Assembly: GCF_015624485.1 (NCBI RefSeq)
Contig: NZ_CP061378.1
Location: forward strand, 744,001-808,000
From: Bradyrhizobium genosp. L
GTDB lineage: Bacteria > Pseudomonadota > Alphaproteobacteria > Rhizobiales > Xanthobacteraceae
Direction of reading: 5' to 3'
DNA: 64,000 nucleotides
Shown here one piece after another: positions 42,696 to 51,235 of this stretch. Both the position numbers and the translations under genes were made by a program. The first letter of the stretch is position 1. Each line of letters starts with the position of its first letter. The notes below the pieces were generated by a model. The model saw only the letters and a program-made list of their open reading frames with translations, did no database searches and was not told the DNA's origin.

Positions 42696-44386
42696 TCGCC
42701 AGACTCCTGCTCGCCGCGCTCGGCGTGGCTTTTCCATTCGCTGCATTGGCACAAAATGCGCCGGCGTCTGGCGGGCGCGGGCCCGATTGGATCGCGATTG
42801 CGATGTTCGCCTTCATCGTCGCCATCACGCTCGTCATCACCTACCGTTCGGCCGGCAGCACGAAGTCGAAGGCCGGCTTCTACACGGCCGGCCACTCCAT
42901 CACGCCGTTGCAGAACGGGTTGGCGACCGCCGGGGATTTCCTGTCGGCAGCGGCCTTCCTCGGCATCTCCGCGCTGGTTTACGCCAACGGCTTCGACGGC
43001 TTCCTTTACGCACTTGGCTTTCTGACCGGCTGGCCGATCGTGCTGTTCCTGATGTCGGAGCGGATGCGCAATCTCGGCAGCTACACCTTCGCCGATGCGG
43101 CAGCGTTCCGCCTCGACCGGACCTCGGTCCGGCTGGTCGCCGCGACTGGTAGTCTGGTCGTCGTGCTGTTCTATCTGATCGCGCAGCTGATAGGGGCCGG
43201 CAAGGTGATCCAGCTGCTGTTCGGCATCGACTACGTGCTCGCCGTGCTCGGCGTCGGCATCCTGATGATGCTCTATGTGATCGTCGGCGGCATGCAGGCG
43301 ACCACCTGGGTGCAGATTTCGAAGGCGGTGCTGCTGCTCTGCGGCGGAACGCTGCTCGCAATTGCCGCGCTGTGGCATTTCGACTTCAGCCTCGGCAAGC
43401 TGCTCGATGCCGCAAGCCGCATCCATCCCAAGGGCGCGGCGATCCTGGTGCCCGGCGGCCTGTTCGCCGAACCGGTGTCCGCGATCTCGCTCGGTCTGGC
43501 GCTGGTGTTCGGCACCGCCGGGTTGCCGCACATCCTGATGCGGTTCTTCACCGTGAAGGACGCCGCGGCCGCGCGCAAATCGGTATTCTACGCGACGACC
43601 TGCGTGGCCTATTTCTGCTGGGTGATTCCGGTGCTGGGCTTTGCCGCCGCGGCGATCCTGATGGCCGATCCCAGCTACTTCAATGTCGCGTCATCCGGGC
43701 AGTTCAACAAGATCGCCGATCTGATCGGCGGACCGAACATGGCCTCGATCCATCTTGCGCACGCGATGGGCGGCCCGGTGCTGCTTGGCTTCATTTCCGC
43801 GGTGGCCTTCGCCACCATTCTGGCCGTGGTCGCCGGCCTGACGCTGGCCGGCGCCTCGGCCGTCAGCCATGACATCTACGGCCAGGTGCTGCGCGGCGGC
43901 AAGGCCTCGGAGGCGCGCGAGCTGCTGGTCTCGCGGATCGCTGCGGTCGCCATTGGCGTCATTGCGGTGCTGTTGGCGGATGCCTTCGAGAACCAGAACG
44001 TTGCTTTCATGGCGGGGCTCGCACTGTCGGTCGCCGCAAGCTGCAATTTTCCCGTATTGGTGATGGCGATGTTCTGGCGCGGCACCACCACGCGCGGCGC
44101 CGTCGCCGGAGGCCTCGTCGGCTTGGTTTCATCGGTCGTCCTGGTCGTGCTCAGCAAGACCGTATGGGTTGCCGTTCTCGGCTTTCCGTCGGCGTTATTC
44201 CCCTACGACAATCCTGCGCTATTCTCGATGCCGCTGGCCTTCCTGTTCGTGTGGCTGTTCTCGGTGACGGATCGCACGGCGCGGGCGGCGCGGGAACGCG
44301 AGGCGTTCGCAGCGCAGTTCATCCAGTCGGAGATCGGATCGGCTCTCGCGAGCGAGGCTCCGAGCCTCGCGGCGGCACATACGTAA
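42692..44386 (+). CDS. actP: Cation/acetate symporter (sodium:solute symporter family)
   Basis: 564 residues from ATG 42692 (ATGA overlap with the DUF485 gene). An N-terminal signal-like segment (LLLAALGVAFPFAALAQ) precedes about 13 membrane helices. SSS-family marks: FYTAGHSITPLQNGLATAGD, FLSAAAFLGISALVYANGFD, VIVGGMQATTWVQISKAVLL, GTAGLPHILMRFFTVKDAAA. ActP takes up acetate and other short monocarboxylates with Na+. Nearby catabolic genes (fumarylacetoacetase releases acetoacetate) make a short-acid uptake role plausible. Confidence 0.88.
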   Translation: MIARLLLAALGVAFPFAALAQNAPASGGRGPDWIAIAMFAFIVAITLVITYRSAGSTKSKAGFYTAGHSITPLQNGLATAGDFLSAAAFLGISALVYANGFDGFLYALGFLTGWPIVLFLMSERMRNLGSYTFADAAAFRLDRTSVRLVAATGSLVVVLFYLIAQLIGAGKVIQLLFGIDYVLAVLGVGILMMLYVIVGGMQATTWVQISKAVLLLCGGTLLAIAALWHFDFSLGKLLDAASRIHPKGAAILVPGGLFAEPVSAISLGLALVFGTAGLPHILMRFFTVKDAAAARKSVFYATTCVAYFCWVIPVLGFAAAAILMADPSYFNVASSGQFNKIADLIGGPNMASIHLAHAMGGPVLLGFISAVAFATILAVVAGLTLAGASAVSHDIYGQVLRGGKASEARELLVSRIAAVAIGVIAVLLADAFENQNVAFMAGLALSVAASCNFPVLVMAMFWRGTTTRGAVAGGLVGLVSSVVLVVLSKTVWVAVLGFPSALFPYDNPALFSMPLAFLFVWLFSVTDRTARAAREREAFAAQFIQSEIGSALASEAPSLAAAHT

Positions 44387-44404
44387 GCGGAGAGTGGATA
44401 AAGC

Positions 44405-45757
44405 ATGAGCGACCCGCATCAACTCGATGAGACGCACGACCCGGCACGGCAAAGCTTCGTCGAGACGGCGAACGGCAAGGACACCGATTTCCCGATCCAG
44501 AATCTGCCGCTCGGTATCTTCAGCACAGCGGCCGATCCGCAGCCGCGGATCGGCACCGCGATCGGGGACCGCATCTTCGACCTGAAGCGCGCGCTCGGGT
44601 CGGACGAACGTCTCGGCCAGCCGATTCGACAGGCCCTGCAAGACCCGACGCTCAACGCGCTGTTTGCGCTCGGACCAGCCGCCACGCGCGAGCTGCGCCG
44701 CCGCGCCGCCGACATGCTCGGGCAGGGCAGTGCGGCCAACGAGATCAGGCGCGCGCCTGATTTGCTGATGCCGATCGCGGATGCGACGCTGCATCGCCCG
44801 ACCCATGTGTCGAACTACACGGATTTCTATGCCGGCATCTATCACGCGCAGGCGGCCGGCGCGCTGCTGACGCCGGAAAATCCGCTGCCGGCGAATTACA
44901 AATGGGTCCCGATCGCCTATCACGGCCGCGCGTCGTCCGTGCAGGTCGGGCGTGGTACGGTGCGACGGCCGCTCGGGCAGCGGCCGCCCGCGACAACTGG
45001 TGGCGCGCCAAGCTTCGGTCCCTGCGAACGGCTGGATTTCGAGCTCGAGATGGGATTCTACCTCGCCAACGGCAACCGGCTCGGCAAGCCTGTCCCGATC
45101 GCCGAGGCATCGCAGCAGATCATCGGCTTTTCGTTGCTGAACGACTGGTCGGCGCGCGACATCCAGCGCTGGGAGATGTTTCCGCTCGGGCCCTTCCTCA
45201 GCAAGAGCTTTGCCACGTCGGTGTCGCCCTGGGTCGTCACCTCACATGCGCTGGCGCCGTTCCGTGTCCCGGCGCTGGCGCGCCCGGCGACCGATCCGCG
45301 GCCGCTCGACTACCTCTTCGATACGATCGACCAGTCCCATGGCGGTCTCGACGTCGATCTCGAAGTGCTGCTCTCGACCGCGCGGATGCGTGCCGAGAAG
45401 CAGCCTGCCGCAGCGATTCTCACGTCCAACGCCAAGTATCTGTACTGGACGCCGGCGCAGATGGTGGCGCACCACTCCGCCAACGGCTGCAACCTGCAGC
45501 CGGGCGATCTGATCGGCACCGGCACAATTTCGGGGCCGCGCCCGGAACAGCTCTCGAGCATGCTCGAACTTACCGCCGCCGGATCGAAACCGGCCATGCT
45601 CCCCAATGGGGAAAGCCGCGGCTTCCTGCACGATGGCGACGAGATCACCTTCCGCGGCAAGTGCCGCAGGGACGGCTACGCAACGATCGGGTTCGGGGCA
45701 TGCGTGGGCAGGATCGAGCCGACCGATGCGGTCATTGCCGGAAGCAGCCACGCTTGA
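44405..45757 (+). CDS. fahA: Fumarylacetoacetase
   Basis: 450 residues. The N-terminal SH3-like domain is followed by the catalytic FAH domain: HVSNYTDFYAGIYHAQAAG (metal-binding Asp and catalytic His), VPIAYHGRASSVQVGRGTV, the acidic pair in DFELEMGFYLANGN, Asp and Arg in LLNDWSARDIQRWEMFPLGP, and the Lys in FLSKSFATSVSPWVV. It performs the last step of tyrosine/homogentisate degradation, splitting fumarylacetoacetate into fumarate and acetoacetate. No homogentisate dioxygenase gene is seen in the window. It begins 18 bases after actP and may be co-transcribed. Confidence 0.95.
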   Translation: MSDPHQLDETHDPARQSFVETANGKDTDFPIQNLPLGIFSTAADPQPRIGTAIGDRIFDLKRALGSDERLGQPIRQALQDPTLNALFALGPAATRELRRRAADMLGQGSAANEIRRAPDLLMPIADATLHRPTHVSNYTDFYAGIYHAQAAGALLTPENPLPANYKWVPIAYHGRASSVQVGRGTVRRPLGQRPPATTGGAPSFGPCERLDFELEMGFYLANGNRLGKPVPIAEASQQIIGFSLLNDWSARDIQRWEMFPLGPFLSKSFATSVSPWVVTSHALAPFRVPALARPATDPRPLDYLFDTIDQSHGGLDVDLEVLLSTARMRAEKQPAAAILTSNAKYLYWTPAQMVAHHSANGCNLQPGDLIGTGTISGPRPEQLSSMLELTAAGSKPAMLPNGESRGFLHDGDEITFRGKCRRDGYATIGFGACVGRIEPTDAVIAGSSHA

Positions 45758-45769
45758 TGGAGGGCTGAC

Positions 45770-45922
45770 ATGGAATGTCAATCTCTGCTCTTGAGCACCT
45801 ACCTGCCGGGATCCTCGCTCGATGCGGACGAGGTCCGCCTCGGTCAGCTTCTGGCGCTGGTCGCGGGATTGTCCCTGCTGCTGGTCGTGCGCCTGATGGT
45901 GATGCTGGTCGTCGCTCTTTAG
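45770..45922 (+). CDS. Possible 50-residue membrane peptide
   Basis: ATG 45770 is preceded five bases upstream by GGAGGG, and the frame is open to a TAG at 45920-45922. The product is MECQSLLLSTYLPGSSLDAD followed by a single strongly hydrophobic helix (LLALVAGLSLLLVVRLMVML). It begins 12 bases after the fahA stop on the same strand. The good ribosome-binding site and membrane helix favour a real small protein, but short length leaves chance possible. Confidence 0.45.
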   Translation: MECQSLLLSTYLPGSSLDADEVRLGQLLALVAGLSLLLVVRLMVMLVVAL

Positions 45923-45927
45923 CGCGG

Positions 45928-47001
45928 TCACGTCGCGCCTCTTGAGTGCTCCCGCTGCTCCGGATGACGGAAGTCCGACGGTGAGCGGTTGGTCCACTTC
46001 TTGAACGCCTTGCGAAAGCTGGTCGCGTCGGCAAAGCCGACGCGCTCGGCGACCTGATCGATACCCATATGGGTGTTCTCGAGCAGCTCGGTCGCGATCG
46101 ACTGGCGGATTCCGTCGACGATCGACTGGTAGGAAAGCCCATCGTCCGACAGCCTGCGGTGAAAGGTGCGCAAGGAGAGACCGAGCTGGGACGCGATCTC
46201 GGGCGCGGCCGGAAATCGGTTGGGGCTGTTGAGGCACGCGGCGCGAATCCGCCTGACCAATTCGGATTCGCCGGGGCGCTCGGTGAGGACGACGTCGCAG
46301 AGCTGCTGGCAGATCTTGGCGGTGATCGGGTTTGCGTTGGGGCAGGGCAGATCGAGCACCTTGGCGTCGAAATGCCACTCCATCCGATCGGCGGCAAAGT
46401 CGATCGGACAGTTGAACATCCGCTCATAATTGCGCCAGTGCACCGGTGCCGGGAACGGAAAGATCATCCGCTTGGTCGGGAACGGCGATTCCAGCACGCG
46501 GCTGAACACCGCGGTCATCGAGCTGCGCCAGAATTCCGCGGCGAACGGCAACAGCTCGCCGAGCGGATCAAGCCCGTGGCTGCGCAGGATCGCGGTGGTG
46601 CCGTGCTCGATCCGGAAGCTGATCTGCCGCACCGCGGGTCCCGCCATGGTGATATGATCGAGCGAGAACAGCAGCGCCTCGCCGAAGGTCCGGCTCGACA
46701 CCAGCGCATAGCCGTAGATGCCGTAATCGCTGATGCGCTGCCGCGCGCCGGCAAGCAGCGCGATGTCGGAGCGCTTCGCCAGCCGCATGGCGTTGCGATA
46801 GATCGACAGCCGCTGGCGATGCGAGATGCGGGCATGCGGATCCTCGAGCTGCGTGGCATCGAGGCCGGTCCGCGCAAACAGTTCGCGGACCGAGACGCCC
46901 TGCGAGGCCAGCTCAGCCGCCAGCGCGCCGAGGCCGAGCAGGCTCTGCGTCGGCGCATCGGGATCGCTCGAGATCGGCATCACGATCTTGATCGGCTTCA
47001 T
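45928..47001 (-). CDS. AraC family transcriptional regulator
   Basis: 357 residues from ATG 47001 (GGGGAGGACG upstream); the longer frame to 47070 adds a non-conserved leader. The N-terminal 200 residues form the 'arabinose-binding-like' domain of OruR/ArgR-type regulators (AMRLAKRSDIALLAGARQRI, DYGIYGYALVSSRTFGEALL). The C-terminal AraC HTH has both helix pairs (APEIASQLGLSLRTFHRRLS, then DQVAERVGFADATSFRKAFK with KWTNRSPSDFR). It is divergent from a crotonase/CoA-transferase operon, its likely target. Confidence 0.9.
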   Translation of the reverse strand: MKPIKIVMPISSDPDAPTQSLLGLGALAAELASQGVSVRELFARTGLDATQLEDPHARISHRQRLSIYRNAMRLAKRSDIALLAGARQRISDYGIYGYALVSSRTFGEALLFSLDHITMAGPAVRQISFRIEHGTTAILRSHGLDPLGELLPFAAEFWRSSMTAVFSRVLESPFPTKRMIFPFPAPVHWRNYERMFNCPIDFAADRMEWHFDAKVLDLPCPNANPITAKICQQLCDVVLTERPGESELVRRIRAACLNSPNRFPAAPEIASQLGLSLRTFHRRLSDDGLSYQSIVDGIRQSIATELLENTHMGIDQVAERVGFADATSFRKAFKKWTNRSPSDFRHPEQREHSRGAT

Positions 47002-47246
47002 GACACGTCCTCCCCGTTCGGCTGGCACAGATTGACAGGCCGATCCGCGGCTCTTCCGGCCGGTTGGCAATTTTCGACATCATAAATGGCAGAGCTTGAC
47101 GTTGTCACGCTTGTTATGACGCGCGACATTCAAACCATCGAGACAAGCGGAGCCTTGCCAGAGCAGGCCCGCGACGAGGAAACGCCTGTCCGCCGCGATG
47201 CCGCATCTCAAGCGGCTGCCGGCTTTTGATCGAGCGAGGGAACCGG

Positions 47247-48014
47247 ATGACGACAGTTACGCACGAGATGGATGGCAAGGTCGGCGTGGTCACGCTGGCG
47301 AAGCCGCCACACAATCTGCTCGACGACGCGCTCATCAATGGCTTGATCGCCGCCTACAACGCGGTGGTCAAAGCCGGCTGCCGCGCCATCCTGTTGCGTA
47401 GCGCGATGCGGCATTTCTGCGCCGGCGCCGAGATGGCCTCCTGGGGAACCGGCACGATCATCCACACCGATCAGGCCAAGCTGGAGGCGGTCTGGCGCAG
47501 CCTCGAGGACGTGCCGGTCCCGACGGTTGCGGCCGTCAACGGCGGTGCGCTCGGCGGCGGGCTCGAACTGGCGCTGACCTGCGACATGATCATCGCGGCG
47601 AACACCGCGTTCCTCGGCCAGGTCGAGGTCGCGGTCGGCTTGCTGCCCCTGCTCGGCGGCACCCAGCGCATCGCCCAGCGCGCCGGCATCGCGCGCGCCA
47701 AGGAGATCGCAATGCTCGGCCGCCGTCACACCCCTGAGGCGTTCGAACGCTGGAACATCATCAATCTCGTCGTCCCGGAGGCCGAGCTGGGCGCGGCGTC
47801 GATGACCATGGCCCGGCAGCTCGCCGCCGGTCCGACCAAAGTGATCATGGGCGTCAAGATGCAGGCCAACCTCGAGGCGCGCGGCGGCATCGCCGCGGCG
47901 GACGCGCGGCAGGTCGAGATCAACGACATGATCTGGCAGGCCAAGGATCGCCAGCGCGGCGCCGACGCCTTCTTTGCCGGCGGTCCCGCAACCGCCGTTT
48001 ACGAGGGAGATTGA
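47247..48014 (+). CDS. Enoyl-CoA hydratase family protein
   Basis: 255 residues from ATG 47247 (GCGAGGGAACC upstream). Crotonase segments: MRHFCAGAEMASWG and VNGGALGGGLELALTCDMII with Glu144 kept, then GQVEVAVGLLPLLGGTQRIA with Glu164 kept. Both hydratase glutamates are intact, unlike the other three crotonases in the window, so a true enoyl-CoA hydratase is the best guess. It ends two bases before the CoA-transferase start region and forms an operon with it, opposite an AraC regulator. Confidence 0.88.
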   Translation: MTTVTHEMDGKVGVVTLAKPPHNLLDDALINGLIAAYNAVVKAGCRAILLRSAMRHFCAGAEMASWGTGTIIHTDQAKLEAVWRSLEDVPVPTVAAVNGGALGGGLELALTCDMIIAANTAFLGQVEVAVGLLPLLGGTQRIAQRAGIARAKEIAMLGRRHTPEAFERWNIINLVVPEAELGAASMTMARQLAAGPTKVIMGVKMQANLEARGGIAAADARQVEINDMIWQAKDRQRGADAFFAGGPATAVYEGD

Positions 48015-48016
48015 CG

Positions 48017-49228
48017 ATGTCGGCAGCACCCCTGCAAGGACTGCGTGTCGTCGATTTCACCCGCGTGCTGGCCGGTCCGCACTGCACCAAGGCGCTGCGC
48101 GACCTCGGCGCCGAGGTGACGAAGATCGAGCCGCCGGCCGGCGATATCGGCCGCGCCGGCCTGCCCAACGTCAACGGCATCGGCCTCTATTTCGTGCAGC
48201 AGAACGCCGGCAAGCGGAATCTCAGCATCGATCTGAACTACGCCGAGGCGCGCGAGATCGTCACCCTTCTGTGCCGCGACGCCGACGTCATCGTCGAGAA
48301 TTTCCGGCCGGGCACGCTGGCGCGGTTCGGCTTCAGCTATGAGGATGTCAAAGCGTTCAATCCCGGCATCATCTACGTGTCGCTCAGCGGCTACGGGCAG
48401 TCGACGTCCTGGCGCAATCGTCCGGCGTTCGCGCCGACGGTGCAGGCCGAGACCGGACTGACCTCGATCGTGCAGGATCATTTCGGCGAGGCGCTGTCCG
48501 AGCCGCGCGGCGATTCATGCAGCCATGCCGACATTTATACCGGGCTGCAAGGCGTGATCGCCGTGCTTGCCGCGCTCCAGCATCGTAACCGCACGGGCGA
48601 GGGCCAGCATGTCGACGTCTCGATGGCGGCGACCATGCTGTCGGTCAACGAACGTGCCGGCGCGATGCTGTCCGACATCGACAATGACGGCGAGCCGATC
48701 GCGCTCTCGGCCAACGAATCCCATATCTTCGAAATGGCCGACGGCAGCCGCCTGACGATCGCGGCGAGCCCGATCTATTCGCCGATGTTCACGCGCTATT
48801 GCGCGATGATGCGGCGGAGCGATCTGCTCGGCGATCCGCGCTACGCCACCGCGAAGCTGCGCCGGCAGAATCTCGCATCGCTGCTCGTCGAAATTCGCGC
48901 CTGGCTCACGACGTTCGAGAATCTCGAGCAGCTCCAGGCGCAGGTCAGCGAAGCCGGGCTCGCGGTCGGCCGCGTGCGAACCGTCAACGAGTTCGCGGCC
49001 TCCGAGTGGGTCAAAGAGTGGAACGCGGTGGTCGAGGTCGACGATCGCGCCGGCGGCACGGTGCGCATGCCGGGCAATCCCTGGATCTTCAGCCATTCGG
49101 AACTGCCATCTCCGGGCGCGCCGGCCTATCAGGGCGAGCACAATGAGGACATCCTCGGCCAGCTCGACGTTTCGTCCGACACGGTGAGGGATTTGCAGCA
49201 GCGCAACATCCTGCTCAGTCGGCGGTAA
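48017..49228 (+). CDS. CaiB/BaiF family CoA-transferase
   Basis: 403 residues from ATG 48017 (GAGGGAG upstream). Class III CoA-transferase marks: LRVVDFTRVLAGPHCTKALR, DLGAEVTKIEPPAGDIGR, GKRNLSIDLNYAEAREIV, and the catalytic Asp in SCSHADIYTGLQGVIAVLAA. C-terminal WVKEWNAVVEVDDRAGGTVR is typical. It transfers CoA between carboxylic acids, probably activating the acid later processed by the linked crotonase. No acyl-CoA dehydrogenase is adjacent. Confidence 0.92.
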   Translation: MSAAPLQGLRVVDFTRVLAGPHCTKALRDLGAEVTKIEPPAGDIGRAGLPNVNGIGLYFVQQNAGKRNLSIDLNYAEAREIVTLLCRDADVIVENFRPGTLARFGFSYEDVKAFNPGIIYVSLSGYGQSTSWRNRPAFAPTVQAETGLTSIVQDHFGEALSEPRGDSCSHADIYTGLQGVIAVLAALQHRNRTGEGQHVDVSMAATMLSVNERAGAMLSDIDNDGEPIALSANESHIFEMADGSRLTIAASPIYSPMFTRYCAMMRRSDLLGDPRYATAKLRRQNLASLLVEIRAWLTTFENLEQLQAQVSEAGLAVGRVRTVNEFAASEWVKEWNAVVEVDDRAGGTVRMPGNPWIFSHSELPSPGAPAYQGEHNEDILGQLDVSSDTVRDLQQRNILLSRR

Positions 49229-49301
49229 GGGATGGTGCGGTCTTCGGGATGCTAGTCGGCGGCGGTGACAAGGGCGGTATCGCCATGTCATAACGCCTCG
49301 C

Positions 49302-50147
49302 ATGCCGAAGCCTCCTCCTCCCGCCAACCGTGGCTCCCCTCCATCACCGGCTCTGCAACGTGCCGCGCTCGCGCTGCAGATGGGGCAGGTCGCCGAGGCC
49401 GAACGGCTCGCGGCCGAAGTTCTGAAGGCGAGCCGGACCGATGTCGCGGCGGCCTCGATCCTGGCGCGGGCGCTGATGGCGCAGAACCGTGGCGCGGAGG
49501 CGATCGCGCCGCTGGAGCGGATCGCGCGCCGCGTCGAGGACGGCGGCGTCGACACCCTGCTCGGTGCGGCGCTCGGCGGCGCCGGCCGCCGCAACGAGGC
49601 GATCGAGCTGCTGCGGCGGACCACGGCTCGCCGCCCGCCGTTCTTTCCGGCATTTCAGGAGCTGGCAGGCCAACTCGCGGCAGCGAACTGCGTCGACGAC
49701 GCCGTCGCCGTGATCGAGGGTGCGCTTGTGCTGGCGCCCGGCGCCGTCGAGCTGCAGCTCAGCCTCGCGCGCCTGCTGCTGCAACGCCATGACCGCAGCC
49801 GGGCCCGCGCGATCCTCGAAGCGGCGCACGCCACAGCGCCCGGGCATCCCGAGATCATGACGACGCTTGCGCGGGTGCGGCTGCTCGACGGCGAGTATGC
49901 CGCGGCAGCTACGCTCTACCGCCATGTGCTGGCGCAGCGTCCCGATGATGCCATGATGCGCGCCGATTTCTCGGTGTGCCTGCTGGAGATGGGCGACCGC
50001 GCGGCAGCCGAGGCCAATCTGCGCCAGGTGACGCGCGCCCGGCCGCAACTGATCGGCCGCGCCACCCACGCACTGGTGCATTCATCGCACGGCCGCTTCT
50101 TCTTCCGCCCGAGCACGGCGGCGAAGTTCTTGAACGAGCCGGGCTAG
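49302..50147 (+). CDS. Tetratricopeptide-repeat protein
   Basis: 281 residues, no signal peptide or membrane segment. Several TPR-like helix pairs are visible (ALALQMGQVAEAERLAAEVL, ALGGAGRRNEAIELLRRTTA, RLLDGEYAAAATLYRHVLAQ, SVCLLEMGDRAAAEANLRQV), with the last two closest to the consensus. The final 25 residues are Arg/Phe-rich (HSSHGRFFFRPSTAAKFL). Probably a protein-protein adaptor; partner unknown. It stands alone, convergent with the next gene across a hairpin. Confidence 0.7.
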   Translation: MPKPPPPANRGSPPSPALQRAALALQMGQVAEAERLAAEVLKASRTDVAAASILARALMAQNRGAEAIAPLERIARRVEDGGVDTLLGAALGGAGRRNEAIELLRRTTARRPPFFPAFQELAGQLAAANCVDDAVAVIEGALVLAPGAVELQLSLARLLLQRHDRSRARAILEAAHATAPGHPEIMTTLARVRLLDGEYAAAATLYRHVLAQRPDDAMMRADFSVCLLEMGDRAAAEANLRQVTRARPQLIGRATHALVHSSHGRFFFRPSTAAKFLNEPG

Positions 50148-50166
50148 CCGCAAGGCTAACCCCGAC

Positions 50167-50192
50167 GTCGTGCCGGCCTTCGCCGGCACGAC
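50167..50192. terminator. Bidirectional terminator-like hairpin
   Basis: GTCGTGCCGGC / GCCGGCACGAC, perfect 11-bp arms with a four-base loop, between the convergent TPR and unknown-protein genes. It resembles one end of the family A repeat. No T-run follows, so factor-independent termination is uncertain. Confidence 0.5.
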
Positions 50193-50200
50193 TCAATGGG

Positions 50201-50914
50201 CTACGTCCGGAATTGCCGGCGATAGAGTCCGGGTTCGCGGCCGATCCGTTTGGTCAGCTCCTGCGCCCGCAGCGTCTCCTCCGGCGTCATCGCGGCGGTC
50301 TCTACGGCCCAGCCCTCGCGCTTCACCGGAAAACACTGCGCGATCGGCGTGCCCTTCGGCAGCACGCCCTGGAAATTCGGGTCGTGCCAGCGCGCCGGGA
50401 AATGGATCCAGCTGTCGCGGAACAGATCGCAATCGACGACGCCGGTCAGCGTGGTGAACGGCAGGTCGAAGCGATTGACCGGATGGGTGAAGAACAGCGA
50501 GTAGCCCGGCGGCGTCTCGATGGTCCACAGATTGTGAAACTTGATCACGTAGCGATCGGGCTCGAACAGCGGCGAGCCCGTCATCTGGCTCTCGTCGTGG
50601 AAGCCGACCGGCGAGCGTGGGAATTCCAGCGTGCCGCTGACGGGAAGGTCGTTGTCCCAGGTCACCCCGCCGTTCTCGACCTTGAGGTCGCAGATCAGCG
50701 GCAGCAGGAAGCCCGACGTCATGGCGTCGACGAAAGGCGGACAGCGCTTGACGGTATCGATCTCGCGCATGTCGATGGTGCTGAAGGCCTGCGTCGGCAT
50801 CGCCTTGAGCCAACCAGGCAGGCCGAGTGACGCCCGCACCGGCGGCGGGATCTTGCCTTCGAGCTCGGCCGGGCAGCGGAATTTGACGGTCATTGCTTCG
50901 CTGCTGTCGGACAT
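50201..50914 (-). CDS. Conserved-looking protein of unknown function
   Basis: 237 residues, soluble, no signal peptide. It is rich in aromatic residues and Pro: TVKFRCPAELEGKIPPPVRA, GLPGWLKAMPTQAFSTIDM, TLEFPRSPVGFHDESQMTGS, KFHNLWTIETPPGYSLFFTH, DCDLFRDSWIHFPARWHD. Four Cys and several Trp/His suggest a compact, possibly metal-binding or cupin-like beta fold, but I recognise no motif. The codon use is like the neighbours, so it does not look newly acquired. No operon partner. Confidence 0.6.
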   Translation of the reverse strand: MSDSSEAMTVKFRCPAELEGKIPPPVRASLGLPGWLKAMPTQAFSTIDMREIDTVKRCPPFVDAMTSGFLLPLICDLKVENGGVTWDNDLPVSGTLEFPRSPVGFHDESQMTGSPLFEPDRYVIKFHNLWTIETPPGYSLFFTHPVNRFDLPFTTLTGVVDCDLFRDSWIHFPARWHDPNFQGVLPKGTPIAQCFPVKREGWAVETAAMTPEETLRAQELTKRIGREPGLYRRQFRT

Positions 50915-51235
50915 CGCGCCCTCGCTTTTGGTTCGTTGCTATTGGAAGCGCGCTTGCGCCGGACGAGGCTGATCTAGCACGCGCAGGTGCTTACGAGAAA
51001 GCCGCACCATCGGATCCGCGGCGCGCGCCGCGCGGCCTCCATAAGCCATTGTTATCGCGGGGGATAAGGCGACCCTTAAATCCCGACCTGGGGCGTGCAA
51101 ATCTTGCCATGAGGTGGCCTTTCGCGCGCTGCTCTGTGCACGACTCCGCGGATAGCCATTGGCTTTCGACACCAGCCCGGCGCATCATGCCCGGCGTCGG
51201 CGACGACAGAATTCTGGCAGGCAACGGAGGCAGCG
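50915..51235. other. Intergenic region upstream of aspartate ammonia-lyase
   Basis: About 320 bases with no open frame I would support and no clear terminator. GGAGGCAGCG immediately before 51236 is the ribosome-binding site of the next gene. The stretch should contain the divergent promoters of the unknown protein and the lyase; I cannot place them with confidence. Confidence 0.4.
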
